Shown here: positions 35,690 through 48,300 of the stretch, piece after piece
Layout of the letters: every line of letters begins with the position of its first letter
How positions within the stretch are numbered: the first letter of the stretch is position 1
NCBI GenBank assembly: GCA_037179335.1
Contig: JAKZHN010000011.1
Span: 340,428-404,427, forward strand
Direction of reading: 5' to 3'
From: Cyclaneusma minus
Lineage: Eukaryota > Ascomycota > Leotiomycetes > Marthamycetales > Marthamycetaceae
Length of the DNA stretch: 64,000 nucleotides
Translations under genes and position numbers: made by a program
The notes under the pieces: generated by a model
Told to the model about the DNA's origin: nothing
Seen by the model: the letters and a program-made list of their open reading frames with translations, nothing else
Databases searched by the model: none

Positions 35690-35879
35690 TATTATAATAT
35701 GAATTTAATTTTCATGCCTCAGGCACGCACATATCCGGTATATAACCCCCGGCACTCCTTAGCGCTATAAACCTTTAAAAAAACCTTTATAATTCCATTC
35801 GGCTGGAGAGCTTTCCTCTCCAGCTTATAATATTAGTTTAGTAAAACCCCTGCCTTAACCCCTATCCTGCGCCGTAACA
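35690..35879 (+). repeat. E2 3' LTR, 190 bp
   Basis: It begins TATTATAATATGAATTTAA and ends TGCGCCGTAACA. It matches 23,461-23,650 along its length, with transitions in both directions: each LTR keeps some bases mutated in the other. TSD ATTTT follows. Confidence 0.9.
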
Positions 35880-35884
35880 ATTTT

Positions 35885-36020
35885 AAATGGGCGTTTAATT
35901 TTCTAATTTAATTATTGATTTTAAAATAAAAGAATAAAAAATGCTTTAATTTAATTTCTAATTTCTTAAATAAATAAGTCCAAAATGAAAATATAAATTA
36001 GCTTTTTTTATTAAATATAA
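35885..36020 (-). mobile_element. E4 fragment right of E2
   Basis: The plus strand AAATGGGCGTTTAATTTTC onwards aligns with E1 from about 9,986 to 10,110 with mostly transition differences (AAATAAGCATTGAGTTTTT there). On the minus strand this is the GQxERxN part of integrase. Similarity fades between about 36,010 and 36,030. Confidence 0.7.
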
Positions 36021-36023
36021 TAT

Positions 36024-36116
36024 CATTTGGTATTTTATAAAACTAATAAATTTAACGGCAAATATTTAAAATAACCCTATTATTATAATTTTGGGATTAA
36101 AATAACCCCGAAATTT
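36024..36116 (+). repeat. Inverted repeat of E9, left copy
   Basis: CGGCAAATATTTAAAATAA, TATTATTATAATTTTGGG and TTAAAATAACCCCGAAAT in this order match the reverse complement of 62,426-62,513, with few and mostly transition differences. Confidence 0.75.
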
Positions 36117-37879
36117 TAAATTAAGGGTAAATAATAATAATTCGATATATTTAAGCAAGACGTTTTAATTTGGGTATTTTATATTTTAATTCATATAATT
36201 AGCAAAAAAGAAACGTGTTTTTATACCTAGCTTTAATTATAAATAATTTTTTAAATTTCGAGGTTAAAGCCTAATTCCAAAATATAAAAATATTAAAAAT
36301 CATTATTTTTAATTATTAAAATAATATTTTAAAAGCTATTTTTTATAAGACTATATAAAACAACCCCTATTAAAATTAATGAAATTAATATAAAAAAAAG
36401 TATTTATAAAAAAATAAAAACTTACAATATTGCGCAATAAAAATATTTGTATTATTAAATTTTATTTACCGTTATTAAAATTTTATTTTTAAAATAACCC
36501 CGAAATATAAAATTATTTATAGCCCAAATTTTTAAAATAAACAGATTCCAATCTATAATATATAATTGCCGAGTGTTTATTAACTATTTCAAAAATATAG
36601 TTTTATTAATATTTATTATATATAAATAATATAAAAACGTTTACATATTAATTCATAGCATTAAAATTTATAATATTTCAATTTACAATTTTTAAATTTG
36701 CAATATATTGCTAATATAAAAAATATAAATTTAAAAACTTCAAATTTAAATACTATAAATTCTATTTAATATTAGGTTTATATATAAGTCATTTTAATTT
36801 AAATTATAAATAAATAGCAAATTTATTGAAATGAATTACGCGTTCATTTAATATCCTATTTTTAAGAATTTGCTATAATTAGGACCATAATTATTACTAT
36901 ATTTAATACTACAATAAAAGCCAGTTGAAAAAAAATCTTTGCAATTTTAATTTCTGTATTTTAGTATTTTGCAAATTCCTTTTAAAAGCATTTATATATT
37001 TAAACGCAATTTATGTTTCTAAAAAGAAGCTAAAAATTAAGCAATATATATTATAATAATAGGCAATAATAATAATAATAAACCGTTAGCAATAATATTA
37101 ATATTTTTAATTTAGATTTTTAAAATCGCGAATAGGCGGCGCATTATTTTTTTCTTTTTTTTATAAATAGCATTTTTATAAAATTTACGGCATTTAAATA
37201 TATCTTAGGGTAAATTTTTAGCATAGCTTTAAATAATCGCTCAAATCTTTTTAATTTTTTTATATTTATTGCGCTATTTTATATTTTTATATTATATTCG
37301 TGTCATTTTAACTGTTTTGTATTGCTGTAATGTAAGCTTTACAGCCTTATTTATTTATTTTTTAGCAATATTAAAACGCTTGAAATCCTTTATTAAATTT
37401 TTAGCTATTTAATTTTCCAATATATTTAGCTTAGCCAGTATTATTTTCCCTATTAACTTATTAAATTTTATATTAGCAATATTATATACCTTATCTTTTT
37501 TATTTGTTTTATTGTATTATTGCTTTTTTTGCATTTTATATTTTTTAAAAATATTTTTCTAATATAAAAAATAAAGCCAATTAGCTTTATATTTTTTTTA
37601 AAGCTATAATGGTTTTTAATTGCAATTATATTAAATTTAATTGCAATTGCATTAAGCCTTGAATATAAAAAGTTGCTTTATAAGCTAATTAAAGCAAATA
37701 AAAGCATAATTAGCTTTTTTTATACTATTAAAACCGGAAATATTAATAACTGGTATTTTAAAGTAATTAATATTAGCATTATAAACGGCGGCTATAAATT
37801 TATTAAGCAACTAATTTAAATACACTTCTTTTTTGCATTTTTTAGCTATAAATTGTATTTTTTATTTACCAAATTACTT

Positions 37880-38330
37880 TTTGCAATATCAAAATTATAA
37901 ATTAATTTTATATTTCTAATTTGGAAATTAATAATACTGAGTTTTAAATTTATAATTATATTATTTTCATTTGCCAAATTAATATCGAATTAATTTATTT
38001 TGCATAAATACTGGTTTTTAACAGCAATAAAATCGGTAGCCAATTATTTAATTTTATTAATTTTGCTTATAATTATATTATTTTTATTTACCAAATTAAT
38101 TTTAAATTGGGTTATTTTGCATAAATGCAAATTTTTAATAGTAGCAAAATTAGTCGCCAATTATTTAATTTCGTTATTTTTGCTTATAATTATATTATTT
38201 TTATTTGCGAAATTGATTTTAAATTAATTTTAAATTAATTTATTTCGCGTAAATATTAATTTTTAATAATGGCGAAATTAATAGCCAATTACTTGATTTT
38301 GTTGTTTTTAATATTAATTTGCGCCTCGAT
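37880..38330. repeat. 117-bp tandem repeat, about 3.5 units
   Basis: TGCATAAATA at 38,001 and TGCATAAATG at 38,118 mark units 117 bp apart; a further unit starts near 38,246 (CGCGTAAATA), offset by an 11-bp insertion, and a worn unit precedes 37,990. Each contains TTATAATTATATTATTTT and GCCAATTA. The plus frame of 75 codons at 38,000-38,227 is just this repeat. With a period of 39 codons it could be coding, perhaps on the minus strand. Confidence 0.8.
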
Positions 38331-40666
38331 ATTAGCAAAATTCTTTTTAAATTTTATAATGTATTTTATTAACTATTTTTTAATTAGGGCGTTAAAGGCT
38401 TTATTTTTAAGCTTAATTATTTTTAAATAATTAATTACCGTTTATTGCAATTTTCTAATATTTTTATATAATTGCTTTATACTTTTTATGAGTATAAATA
38501 TTATATTTATAGCATTTTATTCCCGGTTTCTTAAGTTGCGTAAATTACCAAATAAATTACAAGGCCAGCAAATAAAAATAAAGGGAATATATAATTAATT
38601 ATTTCGCCAATAATTTGCAATTGGCATTATTTAGAATATTATATAAATAAATTAATAATAGCTTTAAGCAAAAAAACTCCAATAATAATTTATTAAAAAT
38701 CCATTAAGGCTGCTAATGGAAATTGTTAATTTACTTTTCTTTTATTAATTTAACTATTATTAATATTTTTATTAATATTGCTTTTATTATTAAAATTATT
38801 TTTAAAATTATTATTTTTATTGCTTTGCAAAATTTAGCGGTTAAATTTAGCAGGCGGCAACAAAGCTATTTTACAAAATTTATATTTTTAGTAATTTTTC
38901 AATTTTAAGCAAAACTTATATAATTTATTTTTATTAATAAATTTAATTAGCAAATAATAATAAGTTTTATAAAATATTTTTTCTCTAATATATTTATAAT
39001 ATCCTTTATAGCTTTCTTTATCATTATAGGGCTTTTTAAAAATATTAATAAAAACGCTAATATATAAAATCTTTAAATTGGAATAATATTTTTTATTTAA
39101 ATTATATTTGCCATTATTAAATTTATTAATATATATATTAATGCGCCAAATTAAATTTTTTAAAAGATAATTATTTTCGGGCCATTTATTTTCGGGCCAT
39201 TTATTAAGGAAATTAAAATATATAATAAATATATTATAAAAATCTATAATATAGATATATTAAAATAAAGCTTTATTTTAAATTTAATATATTTTACATC
39301 AAAATAACTTATATTCTTAAATAAACCGAATAAATTTATTTTTACTAAATACCATTAATTTCCCAATCTAAATAATGTTTTTAAATTAAAATAGTATTTC
39401 TATATTTGGATTAATTTAAAAATATTTAAAAATAAATATTAATTAAAATAAAATAATAATAGCTAATAATTAATTAAAAAATCGATTTAATATAAAAATT
39501 GCGGTAATTAGCTTTAAAAATAAAGAATTAAATAATTTGGTTAAGCTTTCGCTATTAAAAGAAATTAAACAAAAGCGATTTAATAATAGTATAAAAACAA
39601 AATTAAATTATATAATAAAAATAAAGCTTAGCAGCTTAGTTACTGTTTTATTTTTAAATATTAATTAATAAATTAATGGCTGGCGTTTATAAAAATTAGA
39701 ATTTTGCAAAATATAATTTGAAAAATATATATTTTAAAGCATTTAATATTGCGCTTATGATTTAAAAATCTTAAATACCATGATTTTTAAAGCCCTTTTT
39801 TATTCCAATATTAAAGCGCTTTTCTTTTAGGAATTATTGCTAGCATTATTATATTAAGCAATAATGTTATTTTTTTTTGGTTTTTAGATAATGCAATAAA
39901 AATTGCATTACAGCCAAATAATAATTTTTTTAAAAGGCTAAATTAATTGCGCAATTAATAATAAAAAAAATTAATTGCTTTCGTATAAAACTTTGCATAA
40001 TATCTTAATATTAAAATAATTATATTCCGCGCCGGACCACTAATTAAAAATCGATTTTTTATAAATTACAAATTTTAATATATAGCCATTAAATATAAAT
40101 AATTAAATATTTTAAACGTAAATAAATATTAATATATATAATATAAGAATTTAAGCAATTTAAATTTAAGCAATATAAATTTGGGCAATGCAAATTTAAA
40201 AAGTTAATTATATAAAATATAAATAAATTATAAATAGTGTTAAATTCAAAACCCTATTTCTTTCCAAATTAATATCCAAAATTTTAAATATATTTAATTT
40301 ATTTAATAATGCCCTTTTGAAATAAAGCAAATTATATTAAAAATATAACAGGATTAAAATTCTAATTATTCAAATTAATATCCAATTTCTATATTAGAAA
40401 TTAAAACTTTAAATTTTAAATTTAATAAAATTGTAATTTTATATTTTAATATAAAGCCCCTTGCTTTTAAAATCAGCAATTAATTTTTAAAATAACTAAA
40501 GATTTTATACCAAATAAATAGCCTCTTAATAATATAAAGTATTAATTAACATTATAATTTAGCTATATAATACCCGCTAATATATTTTATTATTATTGTT
40601 ATTATTATTGCTTATCGCTTTAATATAAAATTCTTTACCCTTTTTAATATAGAACTTTTTATTCTT

Positions 40667-40954
40667 TTAAATATAAAATCCATTATCCCAATTATTAATT
40701 TCAGCTTTTCCTAATTTAATTATAAAAACGCAATTAATATTATTTATAATTATATTCTTAATTAAAAGCTTAAATTCCGCGTCATTGAATTTAATATAAT
40801 AAATAAATATTATATCTTTAAATATATATATAATAACTTTTGCAAATTTAATATCCGCATTTATAAAAGCAGAAAAATTAAGCAAACGGCTATTAAAATT
40901 TTTAAAAAATATATTTTCAATTTTAACCAGCCCTGCACTTTTAAATAAAAGCAA
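40667..40954 (-). other. 95-codon open frame in E9, function unknown
   Basis: This is one of the longest stop-free frames in the AT-rich block. Its composition (Ile, Asn, Lys, Phe) is that of AT-rich DNA in general, and I recognise no domain. It has some less biased stretches (SAGLVKIENIFFKNFNSRLL) but may be chance. Reported as a possible remnant of an E9 gene. Confidence 0.25.
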
Positions 40955-41774
40955 TTAAATAATGTAAAATATTTAAAGCCTTAAACTAAACCTGCTATTT
41001 CTAATTATTTTTAAATAAAATTAAAGCAGATAATACTTACCAAATAATTTAAAAATAATAATTTCATTTTATATAAATAGGCTATAAAAAGCCGCAATAG
41101 TATTTTAAAAAATATATTTAGCAATAAAGCGATATAATTTTAAAAAATTGTAAATTATTTTAAATATTTATATATAGCCAATAAAATTAAATAAGCAATA
41201 TAAATAAAGCATACTAATAGCAATATTATTAATATTAAAAATATTGGCCCTAATAAAAAAGTTAAATTTTATAATATAATAATGCTTTTTATATAAAAGG
41301 CCTAAATATAAAAAAAAACTATTGCAATTTTAATATCAATTTAATTATCAATTTATTTTTTAGCAATATTTTTGTATTATTATAAAATATAATTGCTTAT
41401 ATATTAATTTAGATATTATTCTAAAAATGCTTATAAAATACAATTTTAATTTTGTATTAATATAAAGTTCAACAGAAATAGTGTATTTTTAAATAAATTT
41501 GCTAATTAAAGGCTTAAAAATCTTGATAGTTTGTTTCTTAATAAAACTTCCAATATTTAATATATATTTGATTATTAAAAAAATATATTTAAATCCCAAT
41601 TTTATAATATATTTAAGGTATAAATACTATATTATTATTAATATATATATAATAATATAAACGTAAAATATAATGAAAATATAAAAAGATTTTGTTTAAT
41701 AAATTACAAAAACTTAAAAGAAAAAACGCTTTAGAAATGGAATAAAAAAACTAAAAACCTTTAATAAAAAGGCT

Positions 41775-41779
41775 ATAAT
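41775..41779 (+). repeat. TSD ATAAT of E6
   Basis: ATAAT here and at 57,926-57,930 directly flank the two outer LTR ends of E6. Confidence 0.85.
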
Positions 41780-42005
41780 TATTACACGGGGCCGGGGAAG
41801 GCGCCCTACAAGCACCCTATAAAGGACGTGCGCTAAAGGTGTGCAAAAGGTAAGCATTGCTTATTAAAAAAGCTAAGCAAGGCTTTTAATATATAATATT
41901 TAAATGCTGCCATTTTTATTTCAAAAAAGCAGCAATTATTTTTTATAGCTAAAAAATATAAAGAATATATTTTCATTTACTAATTTCTTTTTAACCATTA
42001 TAATA
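41780..42005 (+). repeat. E6 5' LTR, 226 bp, with an unmutated first 70 bp
   Basis: It begins TATTACACGGGGCCGGGGAAG and ends ACCATTATAATA. The first 70 bp (with GGCGCCCTACAAGCACCC and GGACGTGCGC) are GC-rich, while the same part of the partner is RIP-mutated (TATTATATAAGGCTAAAAAAG). The rest of the pair matches with few, mostly transition, differences. Confidence 0.9.
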
Positions 42006-44630
42006 AAATAGCTATTTTTCTTTTAAAAGGCAATAATTTAGCAAAATAATAATTATTTGATTTATTAGCCATAAATCCGGTAATAATTTTATTTATAAAA
42101 TTCCTGTTAAAAGCCCTAAAACCCAATTTTATTTAATTTAAAAAAAAACTTAATATTAGCAATACTGCCGGCAAAATTTATATATTAAATTAAAAAACCG
42201 CATTTAATAAAAGCAATAATATATTTATTAATAATGCTAATAAAAACGTTGCTAATATTAATAATTAAAAATAATTTAAAAGCCTTTTCGCTTTAAATTA
42301 AAAACCATTTAATAGCCTTTTTTAGCTAAATAGCCAATTTATCAATATAAACCAGCCTAAGCAAGCTTAAAATTAAAATGCCCTAGCCAAAAATACAAGC
42401 ACGCTGCATAAAAATAAAAATATTTAAGTTTTTGCTTTTGCTTTTAGCTTAATTTAAAGCTAAATAAATGTAAATTCTAATAATTTTATAGCCGTTTAAT
42501 AAATTATTTAAAAATTATAAAATTACAAGCCAAAATTATAATCCTTATTTGCAAATGCAGCTTATTTAGGTTAAATTCTAATAATAAATAATTAATTGCT
42601 AAAAAAACTTATATGCTTAAAAGCTTTTATATATTAAATATTATATTATATTATATATATAATAGATATAAATATTATAAATAATTTAATTGCGCTTAAA
42701 AGCCGTATATATATTATATAGCAATATTATTAAAAAAACTATAAATTAAAAAGAAATTGTAGAAAAATTTGAAAATTTGAAATTAAATATAATAAATATA
42801 AAACAATGATATATATCATATATATTAAATTAATTTGCTAAAAAAGCTTCAAGAGAATAAAAAAGATCTATTGCAAAATAAAAATGTCGTTTTTTTATAT
42901 AAAAAATATGCTTTTTAAATTTTTTAATAATTAATTTATTTTTAAATCTTATAATAATAATAAATAAAATTTTATTTTTTAATAAAGCAATTAATTATTA
43001 ATTAATATATAACATAAATTTAATATAATTAAATATATTAAATATAAAAATAGGCCTAAGTTCTAATTTAAAGCCGAAAATATATTTAATACAAATAATT
43101 TAAAAAAGCATTATAATAATGATAATAAATTATAAAATTTATATATCATTTTAAAAAATAATACAGCAATTTAATATTAGCTTAATTGCAGAAGCAAAAA
43201 ACACGGCTATTATTAAAATAAAAAATTAGCAGCGCAATTAAAATTAATACCGGCTTTTTTATACCTTAATTATAGTTTTAATAATTATAGCTTATTTAGT
43301 TGTATTTATAAAAAGAGAAAATTAAAATTGCTAAAAGCCTAAATATAAAGCTTATAAATATAAATAGCCTAATAATAAAACATATATATTAAATAATAAT
43401 AGCTTTAATAGCCGCAAAAAAAAAGCGAATTATATAAAAACAGCTTTAATTTTAGCTAAAATTATAATAATTATAACTAAAATAAATATAATTAAAATCC
43501 CTTTATAAAGACTATAAATAAAACCTCTAATTTCTAAATTATAAATATAAATATAATAACCAATTTTCTTTTGCCAATAATTGCCTAATTTAATAATTGT
43601 TTTATAAAATAAGAATATACAATAATTAATTGCTTAATTGGAATTAATATTTAAAATATAATTTTTATTTTTGCTTTTATTAATAATAAGTTAAATAAAA
43701 ACTTTATATTATTAATATTATTAATATTTATAATATATATATATATATATATAATACTTACAAATTTGTTTTTTTAATAGAAATAAAATTAAAATTAAAT
43801 AATATTATAAAACTTTAATTAAGATTCCTAATAATAAAAATAATATAAAAAACCAAAATATTAAAATATATAAAATATTTGCGCATTTATATAATTTGCT
43901 TTTAAGCATGCCTTAATTTGGATAAGCAAGCAATAAATATTACAATTGAGCTAAAACCAATTTTATTTATAAATGCTAAATTAAATATAAAATTATTATT
44001 TACAATAAGCTGGATAAATTAAAAAAACTAAATGCAATAATTTATATTTTAAATTTAATAAATAAGAAATTATTATATATAAAATATTCTATATACAAAA
44101 GCTAGAAATATAATATTAAATTATATACAATAATATTTAGCAAAATAAATAAAAAGGTATTTTTATAAATAATATTATAAATTTAAATAATACTCCTATC
44201 CTATATATATTAAATAAAATTTTAAAATTTTAGCAAAATAAATTAAATTCTAATATATTCCCAAGGCTATAAATTTCCAAGCATTAAAATTACCTGCAAA
44301 GAATATATAGCAAAATTAAAATTGAAATTAAAATAAAAAATTAAAATGCACAAGACCAAAAAAAACTAAGCTATTTTAATAATATTTTTAATTCAATAAA
44401 GGCTGGTATATTGTTTATATATTTTAATTAAAACTATATTATAAAAATTAAGACAAATTTATTTTATTAATTTATTTATAAATCATTCAAAAAATAGCTA
44501 ATTATATCAAATAAATATCTTAATAATGCATTAATAAAAAGCTAAATTTGCAAATTAAAAAGCCTAATAAAAGCTTTTGTATTATTCATGTTAAAAAAAT
44601 ACCTATATATTAATTATAGGAAATTAAATA
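42006..44630 (+). pseudogene. E6 gag and protease region (degenerate)
   Basis: A/T-rich sequence between the 5' LTR and the RT. No motif can be placed safely. A GC-poor but less mutated patch at about 42,350-42,410 (CCAGCCTAAGCAAGC onwards) has no recognisable frame. Confidence 0.4.
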
Positions 44631-44639
44631 ATATTATTA

Positions 44640-45330
44640 TTAAAAATTGCTATTTATTTATTTTTAATTAATAAATCCCTAATTAAATTGGAAAAAACCA
44701 AAATTTTTACCAAGCTAAATTTTAAAAGTACGTATTATAAAATTTGTATATAACAAAATAAAAAATAAAAAACAGCATTTTATATAAAATATAATTATTT
44801 TAAATATTTAATAATATTATATTAATTAATAAATATATTAGCTATATTTTAAATTTATATAAATATAACGCTTAAAACATTTCTAAATATTATTATAATA
44901 ATTTATCTTAATAATATTTTAATTTATTTAAAAAACCTTAGCAAATATAATAAATATATAAAAACCGTATTTAAAAAGCTATAAAAATATCTTTTTATAA
45001 AAGAAAAAATACAAATTTAAAATACGTTTTTTGAGCTTTATAATAAAAACTAATAATATATATGTAAAGCAGGAAAAAATATACATTATTTAAAAATAGC
45101 CTATATTAATTATATATATAAAATCGCAATTATTTTTAAAATAAGCCAATTTTTATAAATAATTTATTTTAAAATATAATAAAATTATATTACCTGTAAT
45201 TAACCTATTTATTAACAATACAAATAGCAAAAAATAAAAGCCTATTTAAATAGCCTTTAAAAATATAAAAAACCTTTTAATATATTAAAAACGCATTTGC
45301 AAATTATATATAATGCTTTTAAATTTATAA
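44640..45330 (+). pseudogene. E6 reverse transcriptase and start of RNase H (degenerate)
   Basis: Plus-strand blocks are KNCYLFIFN, NQNFYQAKF, then IIYLNNILIYLKNLSKYNKYIKT at 44,898 onward (VYLDDILIYSxxLxEHxxHVxx), LFIKEKIQI (GLFxKxxKCxF) and, near 45,230-45,310, PLKI, KTF, YIKNAFANY (FxWxxxxxxAFxxLKxAFxxxP). Both YLDD Asp are Asn. The domain breaks at about 45,330, where the LINE tail begins. Confidence 0.8.
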
Positions 45331-45352
45331 TATTTATTTATTTGTTTATTAA

Positions 45353-45398
45353 TCTTAATTATTATCTAGCTATTAAGGTTATGCAATAGTAATTAAGG
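45353..45398 (-). repeat. 46-nt stem-loop at the 3' end of the long LINE
   Basis: The reverse complement of 6,710-6,755 with transitions: outer stem TCTTAATT / AATTAAGG, inner CTAGC / ATTAAGGTT worn by mutation. It is directly followed (minus strand) by GATTAATAAAC and the AATA tail. Confidence 0.7.
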
Positions 45399-48300
45399 TA
45401 ATAAATTAAGCAAGGCTAAAAACCTTGGTAAAAGCCGGCTTAATACCGAATTTCCCCTAGGCGAAAATTATTTTAACTTTTTTTCGTTAATAGCAATAGG
45501 ATTTTTTGGTTATAAACAAATTGCGGACCGCTAACCAATATAACGGCGCCGGTAAACTTCCTTTTTAATACCAGCGGGTTTCCGGGATTTTAATTTTAAT
45601 AATGGTCCCGTTTATAATTGGGTTTTCGGCTTTTTAGGCTTTTTAAATTATGGCGGTTATATGCTAGGCCTATCCCTTATATGCTTTTATATATAATATA
45701 AGCTTTATATAATTATATAATTATTACTTTTTTTAAATTTTAATTTTGCAATATTTTGCGCAATAACGGCTTAGCGTATTAATAAAATTCGAACCCCGCG
45801 TTTTTAAATTTTTTGGCTTTTTGCGCTTTAGCTTTGTTTTTTTCTATTGCTATTTCCCTTTTTTTTTATATTACCATTCTTTTATTACCCGCCCTTTTTT
45901 ACCTATAATTATCTTTTTTCCGGCTATTTACCTGCTTTATAGCAAAATATTTTAAGCTTTATTAGGTTTTTAAATTTTAGCATTTTGCAAAAGTTTTAAA
46001 AATTCTATTTTATATTAAACGCCCTAATTTATAGCTTAAATTATAAATTATTACCAATATAAAATTAATTACCAAATAGCCATTTAAAAAGCTTAATACG
46101 CTTTTACCAAAAAAAGCCTTGGCAGCTATTAAAGCTATTTATATTGCCAAGGCTACTTATACCTATAAGCATTTTTTTGATATTGCTATTAATTTTAATT
46201 AGCCGCCTGCCGGTTTTGCTACTAGTTTTAGCCAGCATCCCGCTATACCTTTTGCTAGCATTATTCAATATTCCGTTAAGCTTGCCTTTGGCGCCAATTT
46301 AAATGCTTTTTTCCGGCCCAAATTTAACGGCTTTTTGGCCAGCTTCAGCCTTGATTTTAAATTTAAATTTAATTTCGATTTCGACTCCAATAGCATTAGC
46401 GAGTTTTAAGGTTTTACCGGCTTTCTTAGCTAAATTAGCCAAAAATCCGGTTTTTTTTAAACCTTTCCAAAATTATTTATATTTTTTCCGAATGTAATTC
46501 TCCAATTTTTTGGCCCCCTATTAAAGCCGGTCCAAAGCTTATTTTTAAGCCTTTTTTAATTTAAATTAAATTTACCGCTTTTATAACCAATTTTAAAACC
46601 GGTTTTAAACCTATTTTATATTAGGAAATTCTTTTTTTTGAAGCCGCCTTTAATCTTTTGCCAAAAAAATTATATAGAAATTTGGTTTTAATAATAATTT
46701 CGCCATGCTTAAAATTTATTATTTTTAAAATTAGTTTTTAAATTTAATATTTTGCACCAATAATAACCTGGCCTATATTTATTTCGGCGTTTTATAAAGT
46801 TTTTATTATAATCTTTTTTAGGCTCTTTTAGCGAATATTAAAATTCGGGGTTATTATAAAATAGCCGGCCGTATTATTTCACAATTATATAAGCCTTTAT
46901 TTAATATAAAAAGCCTTAATTTAGCTTTGCATATATTTAAAATATAAAATAATCCCATTTTTATTTGTAAGCCTTACGTTAAAAAATAGATTTAGTTTTT
47001 AAACCAAATCCATATTAATAGGTTTTGCCGAAATAATTATTATTAATATTATAATAAAATAAACAAGGTTGGCAAATATATTTAAATAAATGTTTAGCGG
47101 TTTTATATATATATATATATATATTTAATACGGTTAATAATCTTTTTTTATTAATACAGCCGGGCATTATTTGCTTTATTTTTAATGCTTGGCCAATTAA
47201 ATTAATAATTGCAATATTAATATTTATATTAATATTTTTTTTTAAAAATATCCGGCTAGAATTAATTAATAAATATTTTAGAGCTTAGTATAAATTAATT
47301 ATATATTTTAAATTTTGTTATTTTATTAATAGATTCAAAAACAAGCATTACCATGCTAATTTTAGTTTTGCCTTTTACCAATAAAAAGCTTATATAATTA
47401 AAAATTTTATAAAATTTAAATAGCCGTTATTAGTTAGCGCATTAATAATAGGCTTAAAATATTTAAAATTTTTGCAATTATTAAGCTTAAAATTAAATTT
47501 GGTACTATAATATCCGGTAAAATAGCGGATGCTATTAATAAGCCTGGCTTTTAATAGCAAATTAAAGATTTTCTGATTGTAATAATGCATTTTAATTATT
47601 AAATTATTTATTTTTGCTTAGCCCGATGTTTTATTAGATTTTTTTTAGATTTGTTTTGAAGCTAATACCGTATTGTATAAATTTTTATTATATAATAATT
47701 AAATTTTTAATGCCATCAATATTATATTTATATTTTATTATAAGCGTAATTTATACCAAATCTTTTATATTTATAATATCTAGCTTTAAGAAACCTTAAA
47801 AAGCCGGTAATTAATTGCATTTGGCTAGCTTTATTTAATATATTATTGGCTTTGGTTTAAATAAAGGCTGAATAAAAGGGGTTATTTTGAATTTATAAAT
47901 AAATATAAAAAGAATTGTATTTTGCAATAGGGATTTGGTTTTGAATTTATTATAAATTTATATACCGGTTTTTATAATACAGCCTATATATATTATTAAA
48001 CTTTTATAATATATAAAACAATTAATAAAATAGCTAATCTTTTTATTTGCAAAATATTGGTATATTGCTAAATACGCCATTGGTATTTGCGCCAAAGTAT
48101 TGCTTAAATTAATTAATTGTGTACGTTTGCTATTATATTTTTGGGAATTTGCTGGTTTTTATAATAATATATATAATTTTTGGGGTTGTTTAGAATTATA
48201 ATTTTTAATTTTGGTAAACTTTATTAGCTGTGCGCTTTTTACCCTTAGCTAATAAATAATAATTAAATAAACCTTAATAGAATTTTATTGCCCCAATTAT

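Larger units (their letters stand above)
23461..35879 (+). mobile_element. E2: complete Ty3/gypsy (probable chromovirus) element, carrying E3
   Basis: Identical-length 190-bp LTRs (23,461-23,650 and 35,690-35,879) and a perfect TSD ATTTT (23,456-23,460 / 35,880-35,884) define it. Without nested E3 it is about 6.9 kb. The plus strand reads gag region, RT, RNase H, linker, integrase and a possible chromodomain, in gypsy order. Its LTR shares with E1 the tips TGTTA/TAACA, a GCCTCAGGCACG palindrome, TAGCGC and CTTAA blocks, so the two are related but not the same subfamily. Confidence 0.9.
16495..36020 (-). mobile_element. E4: Ty3/gypsy element split by E5 and E2
   Basis: Three pieces (16,658-17,768, 23,433-23,460 and 35,885-about 36,020) together align with E1 from 8,884 to about 10,110. 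The alignment runs through both insertion points: TATTATTTTAAATGGGCG, formed when E2 is removed, matches TATTGCTTTAAATAAGCA in E1. The minus strand codes integrase. The rest of E4 (RNase H, RT, gag, 5' LTR) was not found to the right of 36,020, so it is either displaced outside the window or deleted. Confidence 0.8.
36021..41774. mobile_element. E9 left part: unclassified element bounded by inverted repeats
   Basis: I recognise no polymerase, integrase or transposase motif here. The left edge carries a roughly 90-bp repeat (36,024-36,116) that recurs inverted at 62,426-62,513. Further inside are a third copy of its core AAAATAACCCCGAAAT (36,491), a 117-bp tandem repeat (37,880-38,330) and a TTAAGCAATTTAAATTTAAG-type repeat (40,149-40,202) that also recurs inverted at 60,602-60,670. 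The part before about 38,900 is T-rich and the part after it A-rich on the plus strand, so coding may be divergent. It could be a DNA transposon, a larger mobile cargo element or a mixture. Confidence 0.4.
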
